Shown one piece after another: positions 30,773-45,105 of a stretch of 64,000 nt of DNA. The DNA comes from Mycobacterium sp. Marseille-P9652 (GTDB taxonomy: Bacteria > Actinomycetota > Actinomycetes > Mycobacteriales > Mycobacteriaceae). The notes under the pieces were generated by a model. The model did not search any database. It was not told where the DNA came from and saw only the letters and a program-made list of their open reading frames with translations. The stretch covers positions 1-64,000 of the forward strand of contig NZ_CACRUY010000002.1 in assembly GCF_902652685.1 (NCBI RefSeq). The letters are read 5' to 3'. Numbering within the stretch: the first letter of the stretch is position 1; the number at the start of each line of letters is the position of its first letter. The translations under genes and the position numbers were made by a program.

Positions 30773-33179
<2,407 letters not shown>

Positions 33180-33180
33180 C

Positions 33181-33546
33181 ATGGCGGAATTGAACGTTGA
33201 GATAGTCGCCGTCGACCGGAAGATCTGGTCGGGCGAGGCGACGTTCCTGTTCACCCGCACCACCGTCGGCGAAATCGGCATCCTGCCGCGGCACATCCCG
33301 CTCGTCGCGCAGCTGGTCGACGACGCCATGGTGCGCGTCGAACGCGAGGGCGAGGACGACCTGCGGATCGCGGTGGACGGCGGCTTCCTGTCGGTCACCG
33401 AGGAGGGCGTGACCATCCTGGCCGAGTCCGCCGAGTTCGAGTCCGACATCGACGAGAGCGCCGCGCGGGAGGACTCCGAATCGGACGATCCCCGCATCGC
33501 GGCCCGGGGACGCGCCCGATTGCGCGCCGTCGGCGCGATCGACTAG
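33181..33546 (+). CDS. atpC: ATP synthase F1 subunit epsilon
   Basis: A 121-residue subunit coupling rotation to the c-ring. The N-terminal beta-sandwich ([29 protein letters not shown]) is followed by a short C-terminal helical part ([22 protein letters not shown]), shorter than in E. coli as usual for mycobacteria. It begins one base after the atpD stop and is the last ATP synthase gene. Confidence 0.95.
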   Translation: MAELNVEIVAVDRKIWSGEATFLFTRTTVGEIGILPRHIPLVAQLVDDAMVRVEREGEDDLRIAVDGGFLSVTEEGVTILAESAEFESDIDESAAREDSESDDPRIAARGRARLRAVGAID

Positions 33547-33559
33547 CAGCGCCCGAACG

Positions 33560-34006
33560 ATGATGAGCGCGCCCATGGTTGGCATGGTCGCGCTCGTCGT
33601 CGTGCTGGCGGGGGCCGTCATCGCGCTGAGCTTCCGGCTGTGGAAGCTGCGGCAGGGCGGCACGGCGGGAATCATGCGCGACATCCCCGCGGTCGGCGGC
33701 CACGGCTGGCGTCACGGCGTGATCCGCTATCGCGGCGGGGAAGCCGCGTTCTACCGGCTCTCGAGCCTCCGGCTCTGGCCGGATCGCCGGCTGAGCCGCC
33801 GGGGGCTCGAAATCGTGGCCAGGCGCGCGCCGCGGGGCGACGAGTTCGACATCATGACCGACGAGATCGTCGTCCTGGAGTTGCGCGACACGACGCAGGA
33901 CCGCCGGCCCGGGTACGAGCTCGCGCTCGACCGCGGCGCGTTGACCGCGTTCCAGTCTTGGCTCGAGTCCCGTCCGTCGCCCCGTGCGCGCCGCCGCAGC
34001 GTCTAG
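33560..34006 (+). CDS. DUF2550 membrane-anchored protein
   Basis: A 148-residue protein with one N-terminal membrane helix (VGMVALVVVLAGAVIALSF) and a DUF2550 domain (HGWRHGVIRYRGGEAAFYRLSS...). It follows atpC by 13 bp, as in other mycobacteria, and is probably transcribed with the ATP synthase. The function is unknown; the conserved position suggests a link with membrane energetics or simple co-transcription. Confidence 0.85.
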   Translation: MMSAPMVGMVALVVVLAGAVIALSFRLWKLRQGGTAGIMRDIPAVGGHGWRHGVIRYRGGEAAFYRLSSLRLWPDRRLSRRGLEIVARRAPRGDEFDIMTDEIVVLELRDTTQDRRPGYELALDRGALTAFQSWLESRPSPRARRRSV

Positions 34007-34040
34007 CGGTCGGCTAACTAGCCCCGAGCCTGCGCTCGGT

Positions 34041-34105
34041 GCGCCGAGACTGCGCTCAGTGCGTCGAAAACCGGGAGATGAGTGTCTCGGCGCAGTTTCG
34101 ACGCC
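34041..34105. repeat. Inverted repeats between convergent genes
   Basis: GCGCCGAGAC (34041-34050) is the exact complement of GTCTCGGCGC (34083-34092), and GCGTCGAAA pairs with TTTCGACGC just after. The two pairings are interleaved, so they are alternative folds or a pseudoknot. It lies between the convergent DUF2550 and adenosyltransferase genes and may act as a two-way terminator. Confidence 0.45.
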
Positions 34106-34153
34106 ACCACCGCAGGGTCGGCGCCGAAAAAGCACTTACTCGCAACGCTTTCC

Positions 34154-34738
34154 CTAGCCGGCGCTCGGCGCGCCGCCGCCCGGCCGCCAGAGCACGTCGC
34201 CGTCGGGGTTGGCCACCCGGGAAAGGATGAACAGCAGATCGGACAGCCGGTTGAGGTACTTCGCCGGCAGGGCGCTCGTGGTTTCGGGTGCGGCGTGCAC
34301 CGCGGCCCACGCCGAGCGCTCCGCTCGCCGCGTCACGGTTCGGGCGACGTGCAGATACGCCGACAGCGGTGAACCGCCCGGCAGCACAAAGGAATTCAGC
34401 GCGGGCAGCGGCTCGTTGTATTCGTCGCACCAGCGTTCGAGCCGGTCGATGTAGGGCTGGGTGATGCGCAGCGGCGGATATTGGGGGTTCTCCACCACCG
34501 GGGTCGACAGGTCGGCGCCGGCGTCGAACAGGTCGTTCTGGATCTGCCGGAGCACCGCGGCGATCTTCTCGTCGGGTCGCCCGACCGCGACCGCCACGCC
34601 GATCGCCGAGTTGGCCTCGTCACAGTCGGCGTACGCCACCAGACGGGGGTCGTTCTTCGACACCCGCGAGAAGTCGCTCAGACCGGTCGTTCCGTCGTCG
34701 CCGGTCCGCGTATAGATGCGGGTCAGGTGGATGGCCAT
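34154..34738 (-). CDS. Cob(I)alamin adenosyltransferase (PduO type)
   Basis: A 194-residue ATP:cob(I)alamin adenosyltransferase making adenosylcobalamin, the cofactor of methylmalonyl-CoA mutase. PduO-family signatures: IYTRTGDDGTTGLSD (ATP binding), YADCDEANSAIG, and LNRLSDLLFILSR near the C-terminus. The start at 34738 is preferred to 34744 because a TACGGT -10 box lies six nt before it on the minus strand. It is divergent from murA with 80 bp between start codons. Confidence 0.93.
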   Translation of the reverse strand: MAIHLTRIYTRTGDDGTTGLSDFSRVSKNDPRLVAYADCDEANSAIGVAVAVGRPDEKIAAVLRQIQNDLFDAGADLSTPVVENPQYPPLRITQPYIDRLERWCDEYNEPLPALNSFVLPGGSPLSAYLHVARTVTRRAERSAWAAVHAAPETTSALPAKYLNRLSDLLFILSRVANPDGDVLWRPGGGAPSAG

Positions 34739-34744
34739 GAGCAA

Positions 34745-34750
34745 ACCGTA
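34745..34750 (-). promoter_or_regulatory. -10 box (TACGGT) for the adenosyltransferase gene
   Basis: On the minus strand a TANNNT hexamer ends six nt before the ATG at 34738, predicting a leaderless transcript. Confidence 0.4.
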
Positions 34751-34805
34751 CCCGGCGCATGAAATGACCCGGCCCTAGCTGACTGACAAGGCGATACCCC
34801 TTCAC

Positions 34806-34811
34806 TAAACT
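34806..34811 (+). promoter_or_regulatory. -10 box (TAAACT) for murA, predicted leaderless
   Basis: A TANNNT hexamer ends seven nt upstream of the murA GTG, so transcription likely starts at the start codon. Confidence 0.45.
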
Positions 34812-34818
34812 GACCCGG

Positions 34819-36075
34819 GTGGCTGAGCGATTCGTGGTGACCGGCGGCAACCGGTTGTCCGGCGAAGTCGCAGTCGGGGGCGCCAAGAACAGCGTGCTCA
34901 AGCTGATGGCCGCAACACTGCTGGCCGAGGGCACCAGCACGATCACGAACTGCCCCGACATCCTCGACGTGCCGCTGATGGCGGAGGTGCTGCGCGGCCT
35001 GGGCGCCACCGTCGAGCTCGACGGCGACGTCGCACGGATCACCTCACCCGACGAGCCCAAGTACGACGCGGACTTCGCCGCGGTGCGGCAGTTCCGGGCC
35101 TCGGTCTGTGTGCTCGGCCCGCTTGTCGGGCGGTGCAAGCGGGCCAGGGTGGCGTTGCCCGGCGGTGACGCGATCGGCTCGCGCCCCTTGGACATGCACC
35201 AGGCGGGCCTTCGGCAGTTGGGCGCCCAGTGCAACATCGAGCACGGCTGCGTCGTCGCCCAGGCGGACACGCTGCGCGGCGCCGAGATCCAGCTGGAGTT
35301 TCCCTCGGTGGGAGCCACCGAGAACATCCTGATGGCGGCCGTCGTCGCCGAGGGCGTCACCACGATCCACAACGCGGCGCGCGAGCCCGACGTGGTCGAC
35401 CTGTGCACGATGCTCAATCAGATGGGCGCGCAGATCGAGGGCGCGGGATCCCCGACCATGACGATCACCGGCGTCCCGCGGCTGCATCCCACCGAGCACC
35501 GGGTGATCGGCGACCGCATCGTCGGCGCCACCTGGGGCATCGCCGCGGCGATGACCCGCGGGGACATCACCGTGACCGGGGTGGACCCGGCCCACCTGCA
35601 GGTGGTGCTGCACAAGCTGCACGACGCCGGCGCCACCGTCACCCAGACGGACAACAGCTTCCGCGTCGTCCAGTACGAGCGGCCCAAGGCCGTCAACGTC
35701 GCGACGCTGCCGTTTCCCGGCTTCCCCACCGACCTGCAGCCGATGGCGATCGCGCTGGCGTCCATCGCCGACGGCACCTCGATGGTCACCGAAAACGTCT
35801 TCGAGGCGCGGTTCCGGTTCGTCGAGGAGATGATCCGCCTCGGCGCCGACGCCCGCACCGACGGTCACCACGCGGTGGTGCGCGGGCTGCCGCAACTGTC
35901 GAGCGCGCCGGTGTGGTGCTCCGACATCCGGGCCGGCGCCGGCCTGGTGCTGGCGGGCCTGGTAGCCGACGGCGAGACCGAGGTGCACGACGTCTTCCAC
36001 ATCGACCGCGGCTACCCGCTGTTCGTGGAGAACCTGGTCAGTCTCGGGGCCGAGATCGAGCGGGTGGGCGGGTAG
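34819..36075 (+). CDS. murA: UDP-N-acetylglucosamine 1-carboxyvinyltransferase
   Basis: A 418-residue enzyme that adds enolpyruvate to UDP-GlcNAc, the first committed step of peptidoglycan synthesis. Substrate-binding [13 protein letters not shown] is at the N-terminus. The active-site loop reads [19 protein letters not shown], in which the residue corresponding to the E. coli catalytic Cys115 appears to be Asp (GGDAIG), the mycobacterial state that gives natural fosfomycin resistance. GTG start. It stands directly upstream of the rRNA operon, as in all mycobacteria. Confidence 0.96.
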   Translation: MAERFVVTGGNRLSGEVAVGGAKNSVLKLMAATLLAEGTSTITNCPDILDVPLMAEVLRGLGATVELDGDVARITSPDEPKYDADFAAVRQFRASVCVLGPLVGRCKRARVALPGGDAIGSRPLDMHQAGLRQLGAQCNIEHGCVVAQADTLRGAEIQLEFPSVGATENILMAAVVAEGVTTIHNAAREPDVVDLCTMLNQMGAQIEGAGSPTMTITGVPRLHPTEHRVIGDRIVGATWGIAAAMTRGDITVTGVDPAHLQVVLHKLHDAGATVTQTDNSFRVVQYERPKAVNVATLPFPGFPTDLQPMAIALASIADGTSMVTENVFEARFRFVEEMIRLGADARTDGHHAVVRGLPQLSSAPVWCSDIRAGAGLVLAGLVADGETEVHDVFHIDRGYPLFVENLVSLGAEIERVGG

Positions 36076-36323
36076 CCTCGCCCGACGCCCGCCGGTCGAA
36101 TCCCCCTGACGTACCTGCCAGGCCGGGGGCCGGAACAAATCCGTCGAACCGGCTGTTGACTACCTCGTACCCCGGTCGGGCGGCCCCATTTTCGGGCCCC
36201 GCGACCACCCGAGATCAGCCGCCAAAACCCGGCGATTTTGGGAGCCGAGACCGAGCGGGTACAGTGTTCAAAGTCAATGCCCCACAAGGGCGGTCGCCTC
36301 TCGCAGGTGGTCTCAACCGGGGC

Positions 36324-36353
36324 TTGACTTCCCTACCGGATCGGTACTAGCCT
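36324..36353 (+). promoter_or_regulatory. rRNA operon promoter P1
   Basis: TTGACT (36324-36329), an 18-bp spacer and TAGCCT (36348-36353), followed by a GGCACGGCTGCCCCGAAG start region. This corresponds by position to the upstream mycobacterial rrnA promoter. It is one of two copies in an 83-bp tandem arrangement. Confidence 0.75.
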
Positions 36354-36406
36354 GGCACGGCTGCCCCGAAGCGGTCACCCTCCAAGGAGATGACCAAAAC
36401 TGGGGC

Positions 36407-36436
36407 TTGACGCCTCTGCCAGAACGGTATTAAGCT
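36407..36436 (+). promoter_or_regulatory. rRNA operon promoter P2 (PCL1-like)
   Basis: TTGACG (36407-36412), an 18-bp spacer and TAAGCT (36431-36436), with the same surrounding bases as P1 exactly 83 bp upstream. It corresponds to the PCL1 promoter next to the antitermination leader. Confidence 0.75.
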
Positions 36437-36470
36437 GGCAGGGTTGCCCCGAAGCGGGCGGAACAAGTGT

Positions 36471-36496
36471 TGTTTGAGAACTCAATAGTGTGTTTG
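36471..36496 (+). promoter_or_regulatory. rRNA leader antitermination element (boxA region)
   Basis: TGTTTGAGAACTCAATAG and the following GTGTTTGG match the mycobacterial rRNA leader boxA/boxC sequence, where NusB/NusE load to prevent premature termination. Confidence 0.7.
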
Positions 36497-36532
36497 GTTA
36501 ATAAGTTTGTTGTTGTTTTTTTGGCCATGCCT

Positions 36533-36558
36533 AGCACTCCCCGTGTGTGGGTATGGCC
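36533..36558 (+). promoter_or_regulatory. Leader hairpin upstream of 16S
   Basis: GGCCATGCC and GGTATGGCC can form a nine-pair stem (one G-U) with an eight-nt loop, placed between boxA and the 16S 5' end, where RNA processing is expected. Confidence 0.5.
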
Positions 36559-36635
36559 GTTTTGATGCCAGTTAATGGCGTCTTTTTGTTAGGTCAGATT
36601 TTCTCTGATTTGAAATCACCTCGTTCTCGAGGAGT

Positions 36636-41526
<4,891 letters not shown>

Positions 41527-41592
41527 AACACATCGCAACCACTGTCTTTCTGACACCACACCCCCCACCGATACCCACAAATTTAAATAGAG

Positions 41593-41707
41593 TTACGGCG
41601 GCCACAGCGACAGGGAAACGCCCGGTCCCATTCCGAACCCGGAAGCTAAGCCTGTCAGCGCCGATGATACTGCCCCTCCGGGTGGAAAAGTAGGACACCG
41701 CCGAACA
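41593..41707 (+). rRNA. rrf: 5S ribosomal RNA
   Basis: A 115-nt 5S rRNA starting TTACGGCGGCCACAGCG with the internal CCCGGTCCCATTCCGAACCC and ending ACACCGCCGAACA. Compared with M. tuberculosis as I recall it, one helix shows a paired change (GACAGG with CCTGTC), which keeps base pairing and supports function. Confidence 0.96.
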
Positions 41708-41711
41708 TATA

Positions 41712-41745
41712 CAAAAACACCCCCGCGCAAGCGGGGGTGTTTTTG
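41712..41745 (+). terminator. rRNA operon intrinsic terminator
   Basis: A perfect 15-bp hairpin (CAAAAACACCCCCGC / GCGGGGGTGTTTTTG) with a GCAA tetraloop begins five bases after 5S. The right arm itself contains a five-T run. It is unusually strong for a mycobacterium and could work in both directions, also serving ogt from the other side. Confidence 0.92.
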
Positions 41746-41760
41746 CATTTCTTACGCGGT

Positions 41761-41817
41761 CGAACGTCGACTTGTTGCGGAAATTCCGGCTAAATATCGC
41801 AACGAGTCGACGTTCGC
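41761..41817. repeat. Intergenic inverted repeat, copy A
   Basis: Arms of 19 bp (CGAACGTCGACTTGTTGCG at 41761-41779; CGCAACGAGTCGACGTTCG at 41799-41817) match at 18 of 19 positions around a 19-nt centre. It stands between the rRNA terminator and the 3' end of ogt. A related element lies at 58516-58572. Confidence 0.7.
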
Positions 41818-41821
41818 CGGC

Positions 41822-42325
41822 CTAATCGAACAGGGTCAAATCGGAGTTCGCCGACGCCCGGCCCTTTTCCAGGTCGAGCAGCGTCCGCTTCCGATCGAGT
41901 CCTCCGCCGTAGTCGGTGAGGCTGCCGCCGGCCCCGATGACGCGATGGCACGGGACGACGATCGCAATGGGATTGTGGCCGTTGGCCAGTCCCACCGCGC
42001 GGGCCGAGCCGGGCGCGCCGATTTGGTGGGCGATCTGGCCGTACGACCGGGTCTCCCCGTAGGGAATGGTCAGCAGTGCCGCCCAGACGCGGCGCTGGAA
42101 CTCGCTGCCGTGCAGGTCGATTCGGACATCGAAGTCGGTGAGATCGCCGGCGAAATAGGCGACGAGTTGCTCGACGACATCGTCGAACGCCTTTGGGTCG
42201 GGCGACCAGTCGGCGCGGCTGGGCTCGTAGGTCTGGTCGACCATGCGCAGGTGGGTCAGGACCGAGTCCCGGCCCGCCAGGGTCAGCGGTCCGATGGGGC
42301 TGTCGACGGTGCGGTAGGTGATCAC
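41822..42325 (-). CDS. ogt: Methylated-DNA-protein-cysteine methyltransferase
   Basis: A 167-residue suicide repair protein that takes the alkyl group from O6-alkylguanine. The acceptor Cys is in IVVPCHRVIG; the helix-turn-helix and arginine-finger region is GETRSYGQIAHQIGAPGSARAVG, and the Asn hinge is NGHNPIA. GTG start, 4-bp overlap with the upstream alkA stop (GTGA), so the two alkylation-repair genes form one operon. Confidence 0.95.
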   Translation of the reverse strand: MITYRTVDSPIGPLTLAGRDSVLTHLRMVDQTYEPSRADWSPDPKAFDDVVEQLVAYFAGDLTDFDVRIDLHGSEFQRRVWAALLTIPYGETRSYGQIAHQIGAPGSARAVGLANGHNPIAIVVPCHRVIGAGGSLTDYGGGLDRKRTLLDLEKGRASANSDLTLFD

Positions 42326-43800
42326 GCGACCTCCTGTGGTGGCCAATGGTTTACCGGATGATCGAGGGTGGTCCACAAGTGCTGGGTGGCGTACGAACGC
42401 CAGGGCCGCCAGCGCGCGCTGCGCGCGGTCAGTCTTCGCTGATCGGTCGGGAGTCCGAGGTCCTCGGCAGCCAGCCGCAGCCCGAGGTCGCTCGAGGGAA
42501 AGGCGTCCGGATCTCCCAGGCCGCGCATCGCGATGACCTCTGCCGTCCACGGGCCGATGCCGGGCAGCGCGAGCAGCTGCGCGCGGGCGCGATCCCAGTC
42601 GCTGCCCGCGTCCAGCACGAGGCTCCGGTCGGCGAGGCCGCCGACCAACGCACTCAGGGTCCGCTGCCTCGCCTTGGGGACCGCCAGGTGGACGGGATCG
42701 ATGTCGGCCAGTTCGTCGACCGACGGGAAGGTGTGGGTCAGCCCGCCGTCGGCATCGTGGATCGGACGCCCGTAGGCCGCCACCAGTCGGCCGGCGTGAG
42801 TCCGTGCCGCCTTGGTCGACACCTGCTGGCCGAGCACCGCCCGCACGGCCAGTTCGGCCTCGTCGACCGTGCGCGGAATGCGCTGCCCGGGTGCCTTTTT
42901 CACGATCGGGGCCAACTGCTCGTCGCCCGACAGGGCGTCGACCACCGCCTCGGGGTCGGCGTCGAGGTCCAGGAGCCGGCGGCAACGGGCAATCGCGGTG
43001 GTGAGGTCGCGGAAGTCGTCGAGGACGAGCGCGCAGCGCACGTGGTCGACGGCCGGGGTGAGGGCGACCACCGCGGTGCCTCGCGGAAGTCGCAGGCTGC
43101 GGCGGTAGGCGCCGCCGCGCACCTCCTCGCACCCGGGCACGGCGGTGGCCGCCAGGTGGCCGAAGACGCCCTCGTACGCGAACGGTGTGCGCACCGGTAG
43201 CCGGAGCGTCAGCACCCCGGTCGCCGGACCCGGCTGACCCGTCGCGCGCCGGCGCAGCGCCGACGGGGTGGCCTCGAACACCAGTCGCACGGTGTCGTTG
43301 AACTGGCGGATGCTCGAGAACCCGGCGGCGAACGCCACGTCTCCGAACGGCAGGTCCGTGGTCTCGATCAGCACACGGGCGGTCTGGTCGCGCTGCGCGC
43401 GGGCCAGCGCGAGCGGCCCGGCACCGACCTCGGCCTGCAGCAGCCGCTCCAACTGTCGCGTGGTGTATCCGAGGTGGGCCGCCAGCCCGCCGACGCCGTC
43501 CCGGTCGACCGTGCCGTCGGCGATCAGCCGCATGGCGCGAGCGACCACGTCGCCGCGCACGTTCCATTCCGGCGACCCCGGTGAGGCGTCCGGGCGGCAC
43601 CGCTTGCACGCGCGGAAGCCCGCGCGCTGCGCGGCCGCCGCGCTGGGATAGAAGCGCACGTTGCGCGCGAACGGCGGCCGCGCGGGACAGCTGGGCCGGC
43701 AGTAGATTCCGGTGGTGAGCACGGCGGTCACGAACCAGCCGTCGAACCGGGCATCCTTGGATTGGACGGCCCGGTAGCAGCGGTCGAAGTCGGCTTGCAC
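42322..43800 (-). CDS. alkA: Ada regulatory domain - AlkA DNA glycosylase fusion
   Basis: A 492-residue adaptive-response protein. Residues about 1-80 are the Ada Zn domain with the methyl-phosphotriester acceptor Cys set (GIYCRPSCP, CKRCRPD). About 85-185 is an AraC-type DNA-binding region (GVGGLAAHLGYTTRQLERLL, FAAGFSSIRQFNDTVR). About 200-492 is an AlkA 3-methyladenine glycosylase with the helix-hairpin-helix LLALPGIGPWTAEVIAMRGLGDPDAFP, including the catalytic Asp. It senses alkylation, activates genes and removes 3-methyladenine. GTG at 43800 begins directly at the domain start. It is followed by ogt. Confidence 0.95.
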   Translation of the reverse strand: MQADFDRCYRAVQSKDARFDGWFVTAVLTTGIYCRPSCPARPPFARNVRFYPSAAAAQRAGFRACKRCRPDASPGSPEWNVRGDVVARAMRLIADGTVDRDGVGGLAAHLGYTTRQLERLLQAEVGAGPLALARAQRDQTARVLIETTDLPFGDVAFAAGFSSIRQFNDTVRLVFEATPSALRRRATGQPGPATGVLTLRLPVRTPFAYEGVFGHLAATAVPGCEEVRGGAYRRSLRLPRGTAVVALTPAVDHVRCALVLDDFRDLTTAIARCRRLLDLDADPEAVVDALSGDEQLAPIVKKAPGQRIPRTVDEAELAVRAVLGQQVSTKAARTHAGRLVAAYGRPIHDADGGLTHTFPSVDELADIDPVHLAVPKARQRTLSALVGGLADRSLVLDAGSDWDRARAQLLALPGIGPWTAEVIAMRGLGDPDAFPSSDLGLRLAAEDLGLPTDQRRLTARSARWRPWRSYATQHLWTTLDHPVNHWPPQEVA

Positions 43801-43870
43801 GTTTCCACAGTTACACCACGGCGCCGACAAAACTAGCGGAAAAGCGACACGGCAGTGACCGTTGAGCGCG

Positions 43871-44470
43871 TCAGGGCTCAAGCGGCCCGAGCAGATAGCG
43901 CTGCAGGGTGTCGCCCAGATCCGCCGCGACACGTGCGCGCGGGTGACCCGTCAATGGTTCGAGGCCCACGATGCTGTTCGCCATGGCGTAGCCGGAGATC
44001 TGCGACATCACCAGGCTGGCTCGGTAGGCGGCGTCCTCGGCCCCGAGTCGTTCGGCGATGGGCTGAAGTATGTTGCACGTCAGGAATTGTCGTACCAACT
44101 TCGCGGCTTCCGGTTCGGACGTGGCGGCGCGGATCATGCTCACCATGGATCGTCGCCGGGCTTCGTCGGCGAGGATCTCGATGATGGCCGTGGCAAGCCG
44201 TCGACCGGCCGTGGCGTGGTCGCCGGAGACGACCCCATCGATCAGCGCGGCCATATCCGCGACCGGCTCGACGACCGCCAAGAAGAGTTCCCACTTGGTG
44301 CCGAAGAAGTAGGTCACCAAGCCAGGGTCGACGCCGGCGTTCTTGGCGACCTGCCGGACGGTGGTTCGGTCGTAGCCGTGTTCCGCGAAGAGCTTGCGAG
44401 CGCTGTCCTCGATCGCCGCTTGCGTGGCGGTTGGCCCCGGCCGTCGGCCGGAGTGACTGCGTTTGACCAA
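43871..44470 (-). CDS. TetR-family repressor
   Basis: A 199-residue one-component regulator. The N-terminal helix-turn-helix is at about residues 15-60 (RKLFAEHGYDRTTVRQVAKNAGVDPGLVTYFFG); the C-terminal part is a helical ligand-binding and dimer domain. The start codon appears to be TTG at 44470, as no ATG or GTG fits near the first helix. It is divergent from an mmpS-mmpL operon, and the 179-bp space holds a good inverted repeat, so it probably represses the transporter. The effector is unknown. Confidence 0.85.
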   Translation of the reverse strand: MVKRSHSGRRPGPTATQAAIEDSARKLFAEHGYDRTTVRQVAKNAGVDPGLVTYFFGTKWELFLAVVEPVADMAALIDGVVSGDHATAGRRLATAIIEILADEARRRSMVSMIRAATSEPEAAKLVRQFLTCNILQPIAERLGAEDAAYRASLVMSQISGYAMANSIVGLEPLTGHPRARVAADLGDTLQRYLLGPLEP

Positions 44471-44518
44471 GAATTCCGCCTACCGCTTGACACTGGAATT
44501 CTACGGCCGCAGAATTCC
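44470..44518. promoter_or_regulatory. Candidate TetR operator
   Basis: GGAATTCT (44495-44502) and AGAATTCC (44511-44518) form a perfect inverted repeat with an eight-nt centre. A third AGAATTCC is at 44470-44477 across the TetR start. This arrangement between divergent regulator and transporter genes suits TetR autoregulation. Confidence 0.55.
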
Positions 44519-44649
44519 TTATGCGTCCAACTCTAGCGCACGGATAGCGGGGAAGCCAGTGTGCGACAGGCAAGTCGCCACTCGCGGCTCGACGGGTGTC
44601 GCCGGTCGCTTGTAACCAGGACGCGACGCCGGATAGGACGGAACGCGAA

Positions 44650-45105
44650 ATGCCAACGGTGAGAACGTATTCTCCGGCGAGCGTGGCCAGGCGATGGTGG
44701 CCCCTGCTGGTGGTCGTCGTCGTGGCGGCGGTGGCGGCGTTCTGCGTGTATCGCCTGCACGGAGTCTTCGGCTCGCACCACAACACCTCGGCCGGCGGCG
44801 GCCTGTCCGAGCAGACCGAGCCCTTCAACCCCAAGCGCATCACGCTCGAGGTCTTCGGTGATGCGAATGCGACGGCGACGATCAACTACGTCGACATCAA
44901 CGTGCAACCGCAGCAAGTCATGAACGCGACCTTGCCCTGGACGCTGACCATGGTGACCACCCAGCCCGGTGCCTTCACAAATGTTGTGGCACAGGGAAAT
45001 AGCAGGTCTCTAGGCTGTCGCATCCTGGTGGACGGCGAGGTGAAGGACGAAAGGGTCGTCAACGAAGTGAACGCGTACACCTTCTGCCTGGTGAAATCGG
45101 CATGA
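44650..45105 (+). CDS. MmpS-family accessory protein
   Basis: A 151-residue membrane-anchored periplasmic protein, partner of an MmpL transporter. One N-terminal membrane helix ([19 protein letters not shown]) is followed by the MmpS beta-sandwich ([20 protein letters not shown]...) with two late Cys residues (LGCRILV and YTFCLV) that probably pair. The ATG at 44650 gives the normal family length. Its stop overlaps the mmpL ATG by 4 bp. Confidence 0.9.
   Translation: MPTVRTYSPASVARRWWPLLVVVVVAAVAAFCVYRLHGVFGSHHNTSAGGGLSEQTEPFNPKRITLEVFGDANATATINYVDINVQPQQVMNATLPWTLTMVTTQPGAFTNVVAQGNSRSLGCRILVDGEVKDERVVNEVNAYTFCLVKSA

Noticed and set aside
42318-43609. Upstream extension of the ogt frame to 43609
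   Set aside because: The added residues are an out-of-frame reading of alkA; the GTG at 42325 gives the normal length and the usual 4-bp overlap.
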